From Chondrilla cf. caribensis (lineage: Eukaryota > Porifera > Demospongiae > Chondrillida > Chondrillidae): DNA of 64,000 nt. Shown here one piece after another: positions 1 through 12,300 of this stretch (its first letter is position 1; each line of letters starts with the position of its first letter). A program made the translations under genes and the position numbers. The stretch is from contig OZ026557.1 of NCBI GenBank assembly GCA_964020155.1, forward strand, positions 4,463,966 through 4,527,965. Direction: 5' to 3'. The notes below the pieces were generated by a model. That model was not told where the DNA came from. It saw nothing but the letters and a program-made list of their open reading frames with translations, and ran no database searches.

Positions 1-1071
1 CTGAGTGTAGGCAACACGCATTGAGAGGTAGCTGGACTTGGGGTCGTATTTGGTGATGGTGTACTGGGCTGTATTCAAACTCGCTACCCCTGTGGTAGGA
101 TTGGAAGGATTAGCAGCTGATCCTTGGCACATCTGCGGAAACAAGACAGAGAGAGGGGAATACCGGTTGATACTTAAAATAAAATGGCTACCCCGATTAC
201 TGATTTTTATTGACAATTACTTAGGCTTTAAGGTTTCAGGTTTAGACTCAGACTGTACTTGAGCCGGGAATAGACAGCTGAGTGCATATCAACACAAGCA
301 AACAACCACTCCTTCTGTGACCTCTTCTGTGTTCAATAGATTTTTAGTCAGAGTTTGAGACACACAGTCAAAATGTTAGGAATGTCCTTAACCACAACGA
401 TGATGCAACTATCAGTTCCAGTTTCAAACTATTGCGCTATCAACTTCATTCTAAGCGTACACCCCTAAAATAAGCCTCCAGTGTTAGTGGTCGTCAACTG
501 TAACTGTAAAACCATTTTAAGAGATTACCTAGGTACTCAGTAAGACCCTCCATTGATATTATTCTGTTACCAGTAAAATCCAAATTGAGTAACTTGCATT
601 TTCCCCGATTTAATACCTTTACAGCCGTGAGAACATTTATCTAGTCACTATAGCCGACGTTCAAAGAGAATGATAATTATTACTCGTTAATTCGATACGA
701 ACAATTAACGGAAGAAACAAACAAGACTTACAGCACATTTCCCTGATTTGCAAGGATAACCACACACCAATCCTCTGCAGGGGTCGTAAATGTACGTGTA
801 ATGGGATCTAGACAACAGACATATATCGTGGTAACATAGTGAGTTGATTTACATTTCGATTAAAGTCAACTCACATCGAACTAACAGCGGAAAGAGGACC
901 GTCATAAAACAAGGGAGAAATGTCAACGAAACCTTCAGGTCCGTCGCTTAAAATACATCTGCAAGGGAAAGTATTGTCCGTGGAACACTTGATACCATTT
1001 GAAAACTGAAAGGAGGCCAGAAATAGCAAGAACAGAAGAATAAAACCCATTCTCTCCCAAGGCTTCTCCAT
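1..1071 (-). CDS. Two-MRH CD-MPR-like receptor, gene A (5' end only; runs off the left edge)
   Basis: Seen: three exons on the minus strand, 875-1071, 732-807 and 1-132 (cut by the window edge). Exon 1 encodes a hydrophobic signal peptide and then Cys-rich sequence ending in DISPLFYDGP, the N-terminal strand of an MRH domain. Exon 2 carries YDPC followed by spaced Cys. Exon 3 starts MCQ and continues into the first MRH core. Splice sites are GT-AG and phases (2, 0) match all relatives. The start is the Met of MEKPW; a second Met seven codons on is also possible. Family knowledge: MRH domains form the mannose-6-phosphate receptors and related lysosomal or ER lectins. The sequence is nearly identical to the 5' part of gene G (20,940-22,008), so the missing exons 4-9 are expected to the left. 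It is head to head with gene B. Confidence 0.72.
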
Positions 1072-1306
1072 CGAGCTACGGGAGGATCGAATATCAAATT
1101 AAATGAGTTCACGTGATAGTATTGCATCAGTCCAGGACCACGTGATCTGTTGCAACATGCATGTAGTATCATAGGACTCAGTTTTTTATCCTGGAGGTAG
1201 GAATACAGAATTGGAATACAGACTGAGAGGACTCAGAGGCGGATAAACTATAGAACACTCAGACAGCGGTACCGTTTGCGGGCTAAGACTTACTGGTTAT
1301 GTCCCG
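1072..1306. promoter_or_regulatory. Putative bidirectional promoter between A and B
   Basis: 235 bp separate the divergent start codons. It contains two CACGTG E-boxes (1110-1115 and 1139-1144), one inside TCACGTGAT, and a TTGCATCA box at 1122-1129. CACGTG within a TCACGTGA context resembles the CLEAR element bound by TFEB-type factors on lysosomal genes; TTGCATCA resembles a C/EBP-ATF composite site. Function is inferred. Confidence 0.4.
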
Positions 1307-1722
1307 ATGGCGTTGGCTACATTTCCATTCTTTTTGTTTCTATCACTGATGACTATCGGAGGAGAATGTAGTGTTAAGTGTACAGTGGAAAAATACAACC
1401 CGTGTAAGTGTACTTTGAGCGGTGGCTATCGCGGAACTGTTGATTTGACGCGTGTTTTCGAGGACGGTCCCCTTATCAGTCAAGTGTGAGTGAAGCCATT
1501 TCAGATCGTCAGATCATAGATCTATTATCTATGGTCAGATTGAATACTTCAACCACTGATTACTCCTTCTATTCTTTTTAGCTATTTCCCGACGTACAGT
1601 GACGGCCCATCCTATGTTCGTATCCACTCTTGTAATTCGCAGTCGTTTCAAGTACGTGTTGGGCTATAAGATCATAGAATCATGGTTTTATATAGGGTCT
1701 ATGATAGGATCAAGTCACACAC

Positions 1723-1776
<54 letters not shown>

Positions 1777-2555
1777 GCAGACTTCATTCCATACAATACA
1801 AGTGGTTCGTGTATTCTTCGTTCTCTCTTGTAGGCAGTTTTGTGGCTTGATACTCCAAGTAAATCAACCTTCACTTATGGTCATGTGGCTAGCCTGTCAC
1901 GAGAATGGGAAATTGCCCTCTTTCGTCCGGATCTGGACCGCTTTGAGTTCGTCTTGAGCTATGCGATTTACAGAGACTACTACCCTCTTAACGTCACCTA
2001 CACCTATGACCCCAGTGTTAACCACAAGCTAATTCTACTCAATTTGAACATCAATCCAAGTACATTTTTGGTGAGTATATAACCCTAGAATCTAGACCAT
2101 TAGCTGCCCCAGCCCAATTATCAGTTGTCGGAATATGGGCGCACAACTATAGAATTAAAAGTAACACACTTTGCATGCATGTCTGTATGTATGGTTGTAT
2201 GTGTATATGCATGTGTGTGTGTGCATGTGCATGTGTATGTGTATGTGTGTTCGTGTGTGTGTTTGTCCTATACTGCTCCAAAATCTGAAAGAGTAACAAA
2301 TGCCTATAGGCTATGGATGATGTACACATGTGTGCAACATTTTAATAATATATCCCATTTTTGCATGTCCATAGGAGCTGAACGTTGTGAGTAAATATGT
2401 GAAACCATTACTTTTACCAGAAAATGATGCAGTTGGACCTTACTCTATTGAGCATGACGTGTGTGCTGGATGGCATGGAGAGAGACCATTTCTTTATCAA
2501 GTGGGACTGCTGGGCTTGGCTGCACCTGTGTATGTGTGAGAGATAGTGTGTGTGT

Positions 2556-2587
<32 letters not shown>

Positions 2588-2618
2588 ACGTACATGTGTG
2601 TGTGTGTGTGTGTGTACG

Positions 2619-2677
<59 letters not shown>

Positions 2678-3689
2678 CCATTGCTTTGATGTGTTGAAAT
2701 TCACCAATTACTCTTTCGCATCTCACCACAGCATCAGACTTAATTCTACAAACATCAACATGCTTCACCGTGATTACTCTCTGGGTGTTTGTGTCAGTCC
2801 AATAAAGGATTTTGATGCATCAGATGACTGTTGTGCTGTGAGGAGAGCAAGTCTTAATGTAGGTCAGTGTATTGGAAGAAGTACTGGAGCTCAGCTGATG
2901 GATCGAAGAGGTTGATCTCGTTTTTTAACTGTTCAGGGCATTGGTTAACTGCTAGTGATACTTATATCCTCCACTTCAGACCAAGGTTGGATGATGTTGA
3001 GGTATCCATTCGGTGATTTCGTTGAGGAGTGTAAAGAATATGCAGTGACTGAGATACTGTTCACTTGTGATCATCGTGATCAAACCTTGCATGTATGTAT
3101 ATGTGTGTACACACAGTTCGTGGTATAAAATATCGTATAGGGTACTCACTTGGGAGTTTTCCTCCATGATTTCATCATGCTCGGTTTTGATTAGTTTTTT
3201 CTGACTGAAAAATAATTATTATTGTTTTCAATTAGACGCCATTGCCACTGTATCCCGAGAACGACTACATTGTTCAGTGTAGGTACCAGTTCATTTGGCC
3301 TACACATTTAGCCTGTCCCAACTTGACCTCACCCAGTGGAGGTAGCCCCTCATCCTTGAATCCCTCCTCCATACTCCTGGGGTGAGTGTGAGATGTCCCT
3401 CCAGTGGTCGTAGTGTACAGGATGTGCTATTGTACTTTGTGTTTTTTGTACAGAATGAGTGGAAGTGTCCTTGTCCTCCTCCTCCTGGTCACTGTTGGAG
3501 TGACCGTATCAACATGTTATTTGTGTTACAGTAGAGAAAGAACCAGACGTTCAGTTGACTTGGTGAGAAGCTTGTTTACACCATCCCATAATTCTAGCAC
3601 TTGTGTAATGTTTGTTACTCAATTCATAGGATCAACAACAACAACCTGACAGTGTTGCAACAGAAGAACCATCACTTGGTGAAATATAA
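1307..3689 (+). CDS. Two-MRH CD-MPR-like receptor, gene B (lectin-site-degenerate class)
   Basis: Nine exons: 1307-1485, 1600-1651, 1834-2070, 2375-2529, 2732-2910, 2980-3092, 3236-3381, 3454-3562, 3630-3689; 409 aa. Order: signal peptide (about 1-20); MRH-1 N-strand with NPCKC and VDLTRVF; degenerate MRH-1 core; MRH-2 with [17 protein letters not shown] and [13 protein letters not shown]; transmembrane helix ([15 protein letters not shown]) followed by CYLC; tail ending [10 protein letters not shown]. The final Cys-x-Tyr block has CD-MPR spacing (12 residues between Cys). Where CD-MPR has the sugar-binding Gln this protein has Arg (CCAVRR), and where it has the binding Arg it has Val ([10 protein letters not shown]), so ordinary M6P binding looks lost. 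The exon 6 donor may lie two codons earlier. Intron 4 begins with a (TG)n run next to the exon 4 donor. Nearly identical to gene H. Confidence 0.75.
1716..1772. repeat. (AC)n microsatellite in intron 2 of gene B
   Basis: About 57 bp of AC repeat with one interruption. It is matched by a (CT)n-(AC)n run at the same place in gene H. Confidence 0.95.
2546..2675. repeat. (TG)n microsatellite just after the exon 4 donor of gene B
   Basis: About 130 bp of TG repeat with two GTACGTACATG interruptions. It starts within 20 bp of the exon 4 donor; similar runs occur at the same place in H, E1, E2 and E3. Confidence 0.95.
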
Positions 3690-4119
3690 CTATTTTATTT
3701 CTTGTTTGTTTACTGGTGTAAGTGGGATGTTCAGAGTTTGACCATATTATTGACAACGTTTAGAATTTTTTATTATAATTTTAATGTTGTTTTTTATTTA
3801 TTCTTGCTCATTTGGATGCATACAGACTGTCATGAGCGTGCTATGGGCCTCGTGGTGACAAGCCAAAAATTGTCAATTTTTTTTCCTGTCACTACAGCCT
3901 GTGATGCATCATAGAACAAATACAGATGTACACACACACTCCTGGAATTAGTAAGGTCCTTGTGACAACAAAAAGATATGGTTCATTATGGATCAAAAAT
4001 TCTCACAGTGTCTATATGACACATAAATGTATATACTTTTGTATGTATATTCCAATATACGTGTAATACACCCTGTGGTGATCACTCAGGTATTTTCATA
4101 TTCTGCTGCTGGTCATCAG
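3690..4119 (+). repeat. 3' flank of gene B and one diverged ~359-bp satellite unit
   Basis: From 3690 to about 3830 there is AT-rich 3' flank with no gene. From about 3840 a weakly conserved copy of the ~359-bp unit can be read (CTCGTGGTGACAAG, GATGCATCATAG, GTGGTGATCAC landmarks). It ends by joining directly to the 187-bp array. Confidence 0.7.
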
Positions 4120-4762
4120 GGGCTGCCCAGTATCCATACATTGAAAGTATTTTAAGCACCTTCCGATGTAGCTGGGGTTACAAGCCACCTATTGAGATGG
4201 GAAATGTTTCAGACATTAGCTCACATCCCCGGCTAGGTCTGTCTGAAATATCAAGTTGACACGCCCCCTCCCTCATGAGCCATGCAAAAAGGTGCTTAGC
4301 GTTTTCTCTCCTATACTCTCCCATACATTGAAAGTATTTTAAGTACCTTCCGATGTAGCGGGGGTTACGAGCCACCTATTGAGATGGGAATTGTTTCAGA
4401 AGTTAGTTCACATCCCCAGCTAGGTCTGTCTAAAATATCAAGTTGACACGCCCCCTCCCTCATGAGCTATGCAAAAAGGTGCTTAGCGTTTTCTCTCCTA
4501 TACTCTCTCATACATTGAAAATATTTTAAGCACCTTCCGATGTAGCTGGGGTTACAAGCCACCTATTGAGATGGGAATTGTTTCAGACGTTAGCTCACAT
4601 CCCCAGCTAGGTCTGTCTAAAATATCAAGTTGACACGCCCCCTCCCTCATGAGCCATGCAAAAAGGTGCTTAGCGTTTTCTCTCCTATACTCTCCCATAT
4701 ATTGAAAAATTATTAAGCACCTTCCGATGTAGCTGGGGTTACAAGCCACCTATTGAGAAAAT
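4120..4762 (+). repeat. 187-bp satellite array, about 3.4 units
   Basis: Direct repeats of exactly 187-bp spacing (the landmark GAGCCACCTATTGAGATGGG or a close variant recurs at about 4180, 4367, 4555 and 4742). Small ORFs on the minus strand are by-products of the repeat. The array ends where the SINE-bearing element begins. Confidence 0.92.
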
Positions 4763-4834
4763 TTCCTTGCTGGAGATAAATGAAGTGGATGACAGTTTCA
4801 TTCTTTGGAATTTCACCTTACACATAATATACAT

Positions 4835-4976
4835 ATTATTACTATTATTTTTATTTATTTATTATCATTATGCATAGCATGTCTTTTCTTGTATTTATTC
4901 ACTGGGTGCCTTAATAGTAGCCCATTGGGCTAGTGGCCTCCCCAGTTAAAATAAGATATCCTATCCTATCCTACAT
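4835..4976 (+). mobile_element. 142-bp insertion with an ATCCT-repeat tail
   Basis: Flanked by TACAT at 4830-4834 and 4972-4976. It ends in a short run of ATCCT repeats after TGGGCTAGTGGCCTCCCC. The inverted copy at about 32,160-32,180 has a single TACAT and no insert, so it is the empty site. The 3' pentanucleotide tail is typical of retroposed short elements. Confidence 0.72.
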
Positions 4977-5230
4977 TCCTACGCGTAACTACTGAAGTGA
5001 ATTTATATTATTGATAGTGTACAAACAAAATGGCCGATTTCAAAACGCCGACAATTACAAATTGGGCTAGAATTCGAGCGCAAGGGCTTCAACGAACGTC
5101 ATATCTTCAGCGAAGGTTCTTCTAAACCTATTAGACAAGATCAAGTAATTCCAGTGCCCGGGGCAGCCAATTTTTCGAATCGAACATTTAGGGCAACTAT
5201 AAATAGCGCAGATAATAATAATAAAATAGA

Positions 5231-5304
5231 TAGGTCACGGTGGCGGGGTGGTCAGGTGACACGACTCTAGGCTCCAGGTCGCGGGTTCGAATCCTCCATA
5301 GGAC
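5231..5304 (+). other. tRNA-derived SINE head (A and B boxes)
   Basis: An A-box-like TGGCGGGGTGG (5241-5251) and a B-box GGTTCGAATCC (5284-5294) lie at tRNA-like spacing, followed by poly-T/poly-A. The 5' and 3' ends do not form a proper acceptor stem, so it is read as a SINE promoter region and not a functional tRNA gene. Confidence 0.6.
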
Positions 5305-5708
5305 GGTTTTTTTCTCTGAAAAAAAATATCTCACTTCCTGGTGGTCAGTTGCAATACTCTCTACAAAGAACTGTAGGGGGGAGCTTTGGGACTCGCAGCT
5401 GACCTCCCAGCTAGAATAGTGTCTTCTGCATTCGTGGAATGATCAAGTACACAGTCTCTGTGGAAAGTCCCTGTAAACCTCTCCATATATAGGTGTCTTT
5501 GACCTTTGGTGGGTGACCTTTTTATCAATATGAATCCTACAATTCTTGCTTTATTTTTTTATTTTATTGTGATCATTATATTTTGTATTTGAACAATAGA
5601 ACAGATTATTATAACAATTACATAATATTAACGAGAATCAAAAGAATTAGAAACTGTTTCTTCAGGCCTATCATTAACTACTGATTGGTTGTTGATGATA
5701 GACTTTCC

Positions 5709-8480
5709 TACGGACCTTCTGATCACAAAAAAATGCATTTTGATGTCAACCAAAACTTCTTCCCAGTGTCCATATACCGCATATAATAAAATGTATTAAC
5801 ATTTGTATGTATATAAGTGTAATATGCCTTGTGGTGATCACCTGAGCAATTGGACAATTCTTTGCTGGTCACCAAGGTCTAGCCAGTGTCTGTGCTAAAC
5901 TCACCAACACAATTTGGGAAGAATTGAGACTGTCCTGAGTGTGCTATAAGCTTCGTGGTGACAAGTAAAAAAATGTCATTTTTTTGTCTTGTCACCACGG
6001 CCTCTCCTGCATGCACGTGATGCATCATAGGTCAAATCCAAATGCACAGACACACTCCTGGACCTAGTACGGACCTTCTGATAACAAAAAGATGCATTTT
6101 GATGTTGACCAAAAATTCTCCCCAGTGCCCATATTCCGCATATAATAAAATGTATTAACTTTTGTAAGTATATAAGTGTAATATGCCTTGTGGTGATCAC
6201 CTGAGCAATTGGACAATTCTTTGCTGGTCACCAAGGTCTAGCCAGTGTCCGTGCTAAACTCACCAACACAATTTGGGAAGAATTGAAATTGTCCTGAGTG
6301 AGCTATAAGCCTCGTGGTGACAAGCAAAAAATGTCATTTTTTGTCTTGTCACCACGGCCTCTCCTGTGTACACGTGATGCATCATAGGTCAAATCCAAAT
6401 GCACAGACACACTCCTGGACCTAGTACGGACCTTCTGATAACAAAAAGATGCATTTTGATGTTGACCAAAAATTCTCCCCAGTGCCCATATACCGCATAT
6501 AATAAAATGTATTAACTTTTGTATGTATATAAGTGTAATATGCCTTGTGGTGATCACCTGAGCAATTGGACAATTCTTTGCTGGTCACCAAGGTCTAGCC
6601 AGTGTCCGTGCTAAACTCACCAACACAATTTGGGAAGAATTGAGATTGTCCTGAGTGCACTTAAAGCTTAGTGGTGGCAAGTAAAAAATGTCATTTTTTT
6701 GTCTTGCCACCACGGCCTCTCCTGCATGCACGTGATGCATCATAGGTCAAATTCAAATGCTCAGACACACTTCTGGACCTAGTACAGTCCTTCTGATAAC
6801 AAAGAGATGCATTTTGATGTCGACCAAAAATTCTCCCCAGTGCCCATCTACCGCATATAATACAATGTACATACTTTGTATGTATATAAGTGTAATATGC
6901 CTTGTGGTGATCACCTGAGCAATTGGACAATTCTTTGCTGGTCACCAAGGTCTAGCCAGTGTCCGTGCTAAACTCACCAACACAATTTGGGAAGAATTGA
7001 GATTGTCCTGAGTGAGCTATAAGCCTCGTGGTGACAAGCAAAAAAATGTCATTTTTTGTCTTGTCACCACGGCCTCTCCTGTGTGCACGTGATGCATCAT
7101 AGTTCAAATCCGAATGCACAGACACACTCCTGGACCTAGTACGGACCTTCTGATAACAAAAAGATGCATTTTGATGTTGACGAAACATTTTCCCCCATGT
7201 GCCCATATACCGCATATAATAAAATGTACATACTTTTGTATGTATATAAGTGTAATATGCCTTGTGGTGATCACCTGAGCAATTGGGCAATTCTTTGCTG
7301 GTCACCAAGGTCTAGCCAGTGTTCGTGCTAAACTCACCAACACAATTTGGGAAGAATTGAGACTGTCCTGAGTGCACTTTAAGCTTCGTGGTGACAAGTA
7401 AAAAATGTCATTTTTTTGTCTTGTCACCACGGCCTCTCCTGCATGCACGTGATGCATCATAGGTCAATTCCAAATGCACAGACACACTCCTGGACCTAGT
7501 ACGGACCTTCTGATAACAAAAAGATGTATTTTGATGTTGACCAAAAATTCTCCCCAGTGCCCATATACCGCATATAATAAAATGTACATACTTTTGTATG
7601 TATATAAGTGTAATATGCCTTGTGGTGATCACCTGAGCAATTGGACAATTCTTTGCTGGTCACCAAGGGCTAGCCAGTGTTCGTGCTAAACTCACCAACA
7701 CAATTTGGGAAGAATTGAGATTGTCCTGAGTGAGCTATAAGCCTCGTGGTGACAAGCAAAAAAATGTCATTTTTTGTCTTGTCACCATGGCCTCTCCTGT
7801 GTGCACGTGATGCATCATAGGTCAAATTTGAATGCACAGACACACTCCTGGACCTAGTACAGACCTTCTGATAACAAAGAGATGCATTTTGATGTCGACC
7901 AAAAATTCTCCCCAGTGCCCATATAAGCATATAATAAAATGTACATACTTTTGTATGTGTATAAGTGTAATATACCTTTTGGTGATCACCTGAGCAATTG
8001 GACAATTCTTTGCTGGTCACCAAGGTCTAGCCAGTGTCCGTGCTAAACTCACCAACACAATTTGGGAAGAATTGAGATTGTCCTGAGTGCGCTATAAGCC
8101 TCGTGGTGACAAGCAAAAAAATGTCATTTTTCTGTCTTGTCACCACGGCCTCTCCTGTGTGCACGTGATGCATCATAGGTCAAATGCGAATGCACAGACA
8201 CACTCCTGGACCTAGTACGGACCTTCTGATAACAAAAAGATGTATTTTGATGTCGACCAAAAATTCTCCCCAGTGCCCATGTACTGCATATAATAAAATG
8301 TATTAACTTTTGTATGTATATAAGTGTAATATGCCTTGTGGTGATCACCTGAGCAATTGGACAATTCTTTGCTGGTCACCAAGGTGTAGCCAGTGTCCGT
8401 GCTAAACTCACCAACACAATTTGGGAAGAATTGAGATTATCCTGAGTGCGCTATAAGCCTTGTGGTGACAAGCAAAAAAA
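5709..8480 (+). repeat. ~359-bp satellite array, about 7.7 units
   Basis: Head-to-tail units of about 358-360 bp. Each unit contains a hairpin with arms CGTGGTGACAAG and CTTGTCACCACG around an A-tract/T-tract core, a TGCACGTGATGCATCATAGG segment, and GTGGTGATCACCTGAGCAAT. The ~74-residue minus-strand ORFs repeat with the same period and have no start context or family resemblance, so they are not called as genes. Confidence 0.93.
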
Positions 8481-9070
8481 TGCAAAAGGTGATTAGCATT
8501 TTCTCTCCTATACTCTCCCATACATTGAAAATAGTTTAAGCACCTTCCAATGTAGCTGGGGTTACAAGCCACCTATTGAGATGGGAATTCTTTCAGAATT
8601 TAGTTCAGGTCCCCAGCTAGGTCTGTGTAAAGTATCAAGTTGACACGCCCCCTCCTCCATAAGCTATGCAAAAAGGTACTTTAGCATTTTCTCTCCTATA
8701 CTCTCCCATACATTGAAAATATTTTAAGCACCTTCCAATGTAGCTGGGGTTACGGGTCACCTAATGAGGTGGGAATTGTTTCAAAAGTTAGCTGACATTC
8801 CTAGCTAGGTCCGGTGAAATTATCCAGTTGACACACCTCCTCTCCCATTTATGAAAGGTGTTCAGCATTTTATTCTCCTATTCTCTCCCATATTATATTG
8901 AAAAATATTATAAGCACCTCCAAAATTGTAGCTAAGGTTATAGGTAATATACAAAGATGGGAGTTAGTCCAGTATTTAGTTCATGCCATCTGCTAGGTCT
9001 GGTGAAAATATCAAGTTGACATGCCCCCTCTCCCATGAGTCATGTGAAAAGGTGCTTAGCAATTTAATCA
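8481..9070 (+). repeat. Diverged 187-bp satellite units, about 3
   Basis: Progressively degraded 187-bp units (TCTCTCCTATACTCTCCCAT, GTAGCTGGGGTTAC landmarks) at the edge of the array. The same degraded edge occurs at 42,720-43,080, again just downstream of a C-type gene, so this boundary was duplicated with the genes. Confidence 0.85.
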
Positions 9071-9374
9071 GAATGAAACTAACCTAATGAAAATCAAACA
9101 CCTTTAAGGTAAATTCTGGAATATTTAACCAAGCCTCCTACAGCAGACAGCTCTGGGCTACTGAGAGTTAAATGTGTACAATACTACACCATATGTAATG
9201 AGGATAAAAGTAATTAAATAAAAAATATACCAACAATAATATTATAGTAAATTATCTCATTTGCATGTACTATAACAGTTACTGTATTAGTCCGTGTATT
9301 GTACAAGACATGCATGTTTCCTGTGGCCAACCCAAAGCCATGTCATACACACAGGTTAGGTTGGGTTCACTCTT
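9071..9374. other. 3' flank of gene C1; no gene seen
   Basis: AT-rich sequence shared almost base for base with the 3' flanks of C2 (43,080-43,392) and partly C3 (49,837-50,029). I see no further coding exon in it. Confidence 0.6.
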
Positions 9375-12300
9375 TCAATCTCTCTCTCCTTGTATCTGTG
9401 TTTGTTCAGCCAATCTATGGTACTTGTTCTGTGAAAAAAGTCCAATTATAAATGAATGAATGGAGACTTAGATATAACCACAACAACACATGCAACTCAT
9501 GCAAACAAGAATACGTCATCCAATATACTGTAAACAAACAAACAAGTCCATACAGTTGAGGGTGATGTTCTCCTCCCACAGAGGTAGCAGGCAGTGATGG
9601 TGAAGGCAACAAACAAGACCACTATCAGAAGGAAGCTTCCTCCAGAAATCCTTGACAAGAGATTGGAGCAAACATGTCAATGTTCACTAGCCCAAGTGAC
9701 ATTACAACACTCATGTACACACAGTACAGATGTTATTAAGTCATCCTCAAATGATGTGTGCATGTCATTCACCCTATCAAGACTGAACTCTCCAGAGAGA
9801 GAGGGGCTTGATTTGACTGGGTAGCATCGAGCGCCCCACACAGAATATCTGTAGGCCAGTTGAACTGATAGAAACACTCCTCTCGGAGTGGATTCTGCTG
9901 ATTTACATACATTGGAGTACCCTACAGACAGTGTAGACATAGAAGAGTGCATCCGATTAATTACATATAAATCACATGGCAGGAGAGAAGTACAATATAG
10001 CACACAGCCTTAGCACATCACTCACCAGCCCAACACCTCTACTGCAGAAGAAGTATATCCTTGTTCTCTTGGCAAAGCCATCACACTTGAAGTCATCACG
10101 ATTGCCATACGTATAGCTGAGTAGAATCCAGCCTTCATCTGTATAATATCATTATATTAAGTACACACACACGTGTACTACCATAAGGGGTTGACTGGAT
10201 GCTGTGGTGTGAAAGCAAATGAAATGAACATTAGGTGTAAGTATACCTCTAGTGTCTGTCACTTGAACATCAACATTCCCTCCGAGACAATGGAGGGAGA
10301 CATCTCCATTTGGTGCTATTTCCTTTCGAACAATGTAACAATCAGGTGAAGCTATGGACAGAGGAGAAATGCACACTCCAACATAATAGTCATATGTATA
10401 CTTGTCCTTTGTCCAAGTGTAGTTCAGGATGGCTCTGTAGGCATGTGAAGAGAGTAAAAGTGAATAAATATGCAAACACTCAACATTACTGCATCAAACT
10501 CACGCTTGTGCTGACAACTTCAACAGTCCTGAACTAGCAAGTACAGACTTGTCTCCACTCCATCCTGTACAGGCATCCTTCTGGATGGGATAGGGACCAC
10601 TGGTGCTACCTGAGGGGACTGTAGTGTTGACTATTTGAACACCTGGTCCATTTGTGTAAAGAATGAATCTCTAATAAAACAAACATTCACACACATATTA
10701 TGGTGAAAACAAATGAGTATACATCAACCAACACCAGTTTATTACACCACATATACAAGCTCACAAAGGTTCCAGGTGGATTCTCAGAATCAAACACAAA
10801 AAATGGCTTTTCTGCTGTTGCATTGTAGATAAAATCCACAATCGAGTTCTGATTATTATTCCCCAGAGTGTAGGTGACACGTGTGGAGAAGGTGGAGGTG
10901 GACTTGGGGTCATATTTGGTGATGGTGTACTCGGCTGTGTCCAAGCTTCCAATGCCTGTTCCAACATCACTATGTGGTTCTCGACAAATCTAAGGACATA
11001 GAAAGATGGAAAGGTTTAATTAATAATAGTAGTAGTAAATTCTTGTAATCACGTAGCAGATTGAAATGATTGAAATGTAATATGTTTCGACCTCAAAGGT
11101 CTTCATCAGTTACAATACTAATTTAAGAGAGAAATAATAGTGATTGGGCCTATTATATACAGCAATCTGAAGACGTCATAAGGGCGGGAGTGACTTGATG
11201 AGATGACAATGATGAGTGGTGGTAGTAAGAGATGGTAAGGGATAGTGAGGAGTGATGATAATATTATAACAGTAATAACATGGATTGTTCAGGGTGGGTT
11301 CAAGACTAGATTCCACAATGTGGGTAACTGGCCTTTGGAAATGAAGATGCCCAGACACATATTATTGACACACACAGTGCTGCCAACCGTACGGTTTTAT
11401 CCGTAAAAATACGGAAGTTAGAAGGTTTGTACGCAATACGGAAATAGATCAATAAATACGGAAATTGTTTATGCCTTTTCTTGGGGTCAAAATGGCCACC
11501 ACAAGAAAATTAATAAAGGAACGACGAAAGTGGAGATAATACCCTCGTTTGTGCATCTGCTGTTGCTAATCCACATAAGAAGTTAAAGGTCAATCCTACA
11601 GGATGATTCAATCGTAACTTGAGTTAAACAATGTTAAGCGAGAAGCGATGTTAAGCGATAAGCGGTTCAAGGAGCAGTTCACAAGGAACAGTTAAAGAAC
11701 ATCGAGAAAACCACTACTGATTTTACTAGGTTGGGTATCTTTACTGCTGTAAATCGATTCTCGATAAGTATGAGTCTCAGATTAGTTCGAAATGTGCTCA
11801 GCTTCACTTCAGACACTTGCAATGTAATGAAGTGAGCGAGGAATGGAGTCATAGCTCATAATTATGGTACTTGTGTTATGGCAATTTTTTGCATGTGTTA
11901 TTATGTCATCAGTCTTCCATAAAATACGGAAATTACTTGAAAAATACTGATATGAGCAAATACTTATACTGAAATGGCCAGGACATGGTTGGCAGCACTG
12001 CACACAATATCTTAGAATTTGAGAACTATGTACGTACACACTTGACTATTGTCCATGCTATTCATTTGTACCACAGTTAACATAGCATGCGTCGTGCGTT
12101 GGCAGTGTCGGATGCTAACTCACGGCACAGCCTCCAGACAGACAAGCCCCATGACAGCCCACACCATCGCACGGGTTGTAGTGGTAGTCATAGTACACAT
12201 TCGGGGGGCTACATACAGGGGGAGGGGGGTGGGGGGACAATATCTTGATAAGGAAGCGAGTTCTTTCACTCGACCGTAATACGTTATCACTGGCCCACCT

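Larger units (their letters stand above)
4763..5708 (+). mobile_element. SINE-bearing repeat element, copy 1
   Basis: About 0.95 kb that recurs inverted at 31,440-32,242. Both copies share the ends TTCCTTGCTGGAGATAAATG and (reverse-complemented) AGGAAAGTCTATCA. It interrupts the satellite arrays. It carries a tRNA-like head at about 5231-5304 and a 142-bp secondary insertion at 4835-4976. No protein is encoded. Confidence 0.75.

Noticed and set aside
5231..5304. A tRNA gene
   Set aside because: A and B boxes are present but the acceptor stem does not pair, and the sequence is part of a larger copied element; it is better explained as a SINE head.
5976..8348. A family of 60-118-residue minus-strand ORFs beginning MITTRHITLIYIQK or similar, also across 32-40 kb
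   Set aside because: They recur with the 359-bp satellite period, drift and frameshift freely, have no splice or start context, and the antisense strand is equally open. They are satellite sequence.
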